Below are positions 23,331 through 23,823 of a stretch of 23,823 bases of DNA, piece by piece. The translations under genes and the position numbers were made by a program. Position 1 is the stretch's first letter, and each line of letters starts with the position of its first letter. The notes under the pieces were generated by a model. The model saw nothing but the letters and a program-made list of their open reading frames with translations. It had not been told where the DNA came from and did not search any database. Origin of the DNA: F1-60-MAGs163 sp046091165 (GTDB taxonomy: Bacteria > Actinomycetota > Thermoleophilia > Solirubrobacterales > Solirubrobacteraceae); NCBI GenBank assembly GCA_046091165.1, contig JBJTBE010000051.1, forward strand, positions 1 to 23,823. The letters run 5' to 3'.

Positions 23331-23823
23331 GTGGGCGGCGAATCCGGGCAGGCCAGCAGCGACTACATAGCCATCCTCCTCGTCTGCGCCTGCGTGCTGG
23401 GAGCCGGCGGCGCAGCGGCCTCCGCGGCGAACGGGACCGGCCTGGCCGGCGCGGTAAGCGCCCAGTTTGCGCGGGCGATCTGCCGGGTCTCGGGCGGGGA
23501 CTGCGAGCGCGACCGGCTGCCCTGCGTGACCTCGATCCGCGCGCGGGTGGACGACCTGACCGGCGTCGTGGCCGTAATCCGCCTCTCCGGCGGGCGCACC
23601 CTGCTGCGCGAGCGCCGCTCGGACGGCATGGAGCTGATCACGCTGGCCGAGCGGGGCGGCCTGGGGCTCGAGGTCGGCGCCGGCGCCGAAGGCGTCCTCG
23701 GCGTCCAGGGAGAGGCCGGCCAGGTGGTAGCGGCCCTCGGCCCGGGACTCCATTCCCTTCTCGCCCCAGGTGAAGTCCGGCGCCGGCGGGCTGCCGATCC
23801 GGTCGACGAGGGCCTGGGCCTGG
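23331..23823 (+). CDS. Unknown secreted/membrane protein, runs off the window
   Basis: Open from the first possible start (GTG 23331) to the window end without a stop, at least 164 codons. The start GQASSDYIAILLVCACVLGAGGAAASAA has a GQAS(S)xY motif and a hydrophobic stretch like TadE- or pilin-type anchors. A pair of Cys (ARAICRVSGGDCER) and RLPCVTSIRARVD follow, then GVVAVIRLSGGRTLLRERRSDG. It vaguely recalls hypothetical proteins of Thermoleophilia. Up to about residue 104 the codons look native (7 of 104 end in A/T). From 23688 on they do not (11 of 45), while the opposite strand becomes coding-like. The last part is therefore probably not its true C-terminus. Confidence 0.5.
   Translation, partial: MGGESGQASSDYIAILLVCACVLGAGGAAASAANGTGLAGAVSAQFARAICRVSGGDCERDRLPCVTSIRARVDDLTGVVAVIRLSGGRTLLRERRSDGMELITLAERGGLGLEVGAGAEGVLGVQGEAGQVVAALGPGLHSLLAPGEVRRRRAADPVDEGLGL
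23643..23823 (-). other. Minus-strand coding-like segment at the window edge
   Basis: Reading minus from 23822, the frame is open and strongly codon-biased: 1 of 45 codons ends in A/T down to 23688, and none of the next 15 down to 23643. After that the bias collapses. It includes ALVDRIGSPPAPDFTWGEKG and EGRYHLAGLSLDAEDAFG. It has no stop near 23643, so it looks like a gene fragment joined in inverted orientation, or an overlapping gene from outside the window. Confidence 0.45.

Overview
The window is a piece of a very GC-rich actinobacterial chromosome. Ordinary stretches are about 73% G+C (44 of 60 bases at 10801-10860). Almost every codon ends in G or C, GTG starts are common, and genes are packed with 4-nt start/stop overlaps. 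The gene set, the CGAAC-N4-GTTCG type LexA boxes, a cysteine-type CcmE and several Thermoleophilia-like small proteins suggest an actinobacterium of the class Thermoleophilia. That placement is from memory of the families, not from a search. The genes are mostly core housekeeping, with one atypical insertion and one suspicious right-hand end. No transposase, integrase, CRISPR array, riboswitch or replication origin was seen. No gene-free stretch exceeds about 175 bases.

Layout. (1) 1-2756: glycolytic operon pgk(end)-tpiA-gpmI, translationally coupled. (2) 2821-3995: MarR-type regulator overlapping a YugP-type membrane zinc peptidase. (3) 4035-5234: tgt. (4) 7642-5238 (minus): calcineurin-like phosphoesterase, Thr-rich lipoprotein and a membrane Ser/Thr kinase, a compact signalling operon. 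(5) 7680-10995: Ste24-like M48 protease, rlmH, argS. (6) 12763-10992 (minus) and 13270-16242 (plus): two blocks of cytochrome c maturation genes, ccmG-ccmH-ccdA and ccmE-ccmF-ccmI-like, around a tRNA-Gly(CCC) and a small zinc-ribbon protein. (7) 16254-18330: secG, a PfkB-family kinase and, convergent, an iron-alcohol-dehydrogenase-family protein. (8) 18368-19504: tRNA-Leu(GAG), then the LexA-box-controlled lexA with a zinc-ribbon gene. (9) 21236-19518 (minus): a low-GC secreted protein gene foreign to its surroundings. (10) 21378-21748: rnpB (RNase P RNA) with a strong terminator. (11) 21854-23277: a second SOS unit, imuB plus a small DUF6504-like gene, under a perfect LexA palindrome. (12) 23331-23823: a secreted or membrane protein gene that runs off the window, in which the coding signal changes strand near 23643-23690.

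How it works together. The SOS part is coherent: LexA would repress itself and the translesion accessory ImuB through two near-identical operators about 3.2 kb apart. The ccm genes supply the thiol-redox arm (CcdA, CcmG, CcmH) and the haem-delivery arm (CcmE, CcmF) of System I. CcmE carries Cys126 in place of the usual haem-binding His.

A recurrent pattern is a TANNNT -10 hexamer ending 7-8 bases before the start codon, which predicts leaderless mRNAs. The low-GC secreted gene instead has a perfect AGGAGG ribosome-binding site. The observations most worth following are the strand switch at the right end, the low-GC secreted protein between lexA and rnpB, the CcmE Cys/Phe variant, the leaderless promoters (one using a stop codon as part of its -10), and a 13-codon upstream ORF starting inside the lexA operator.
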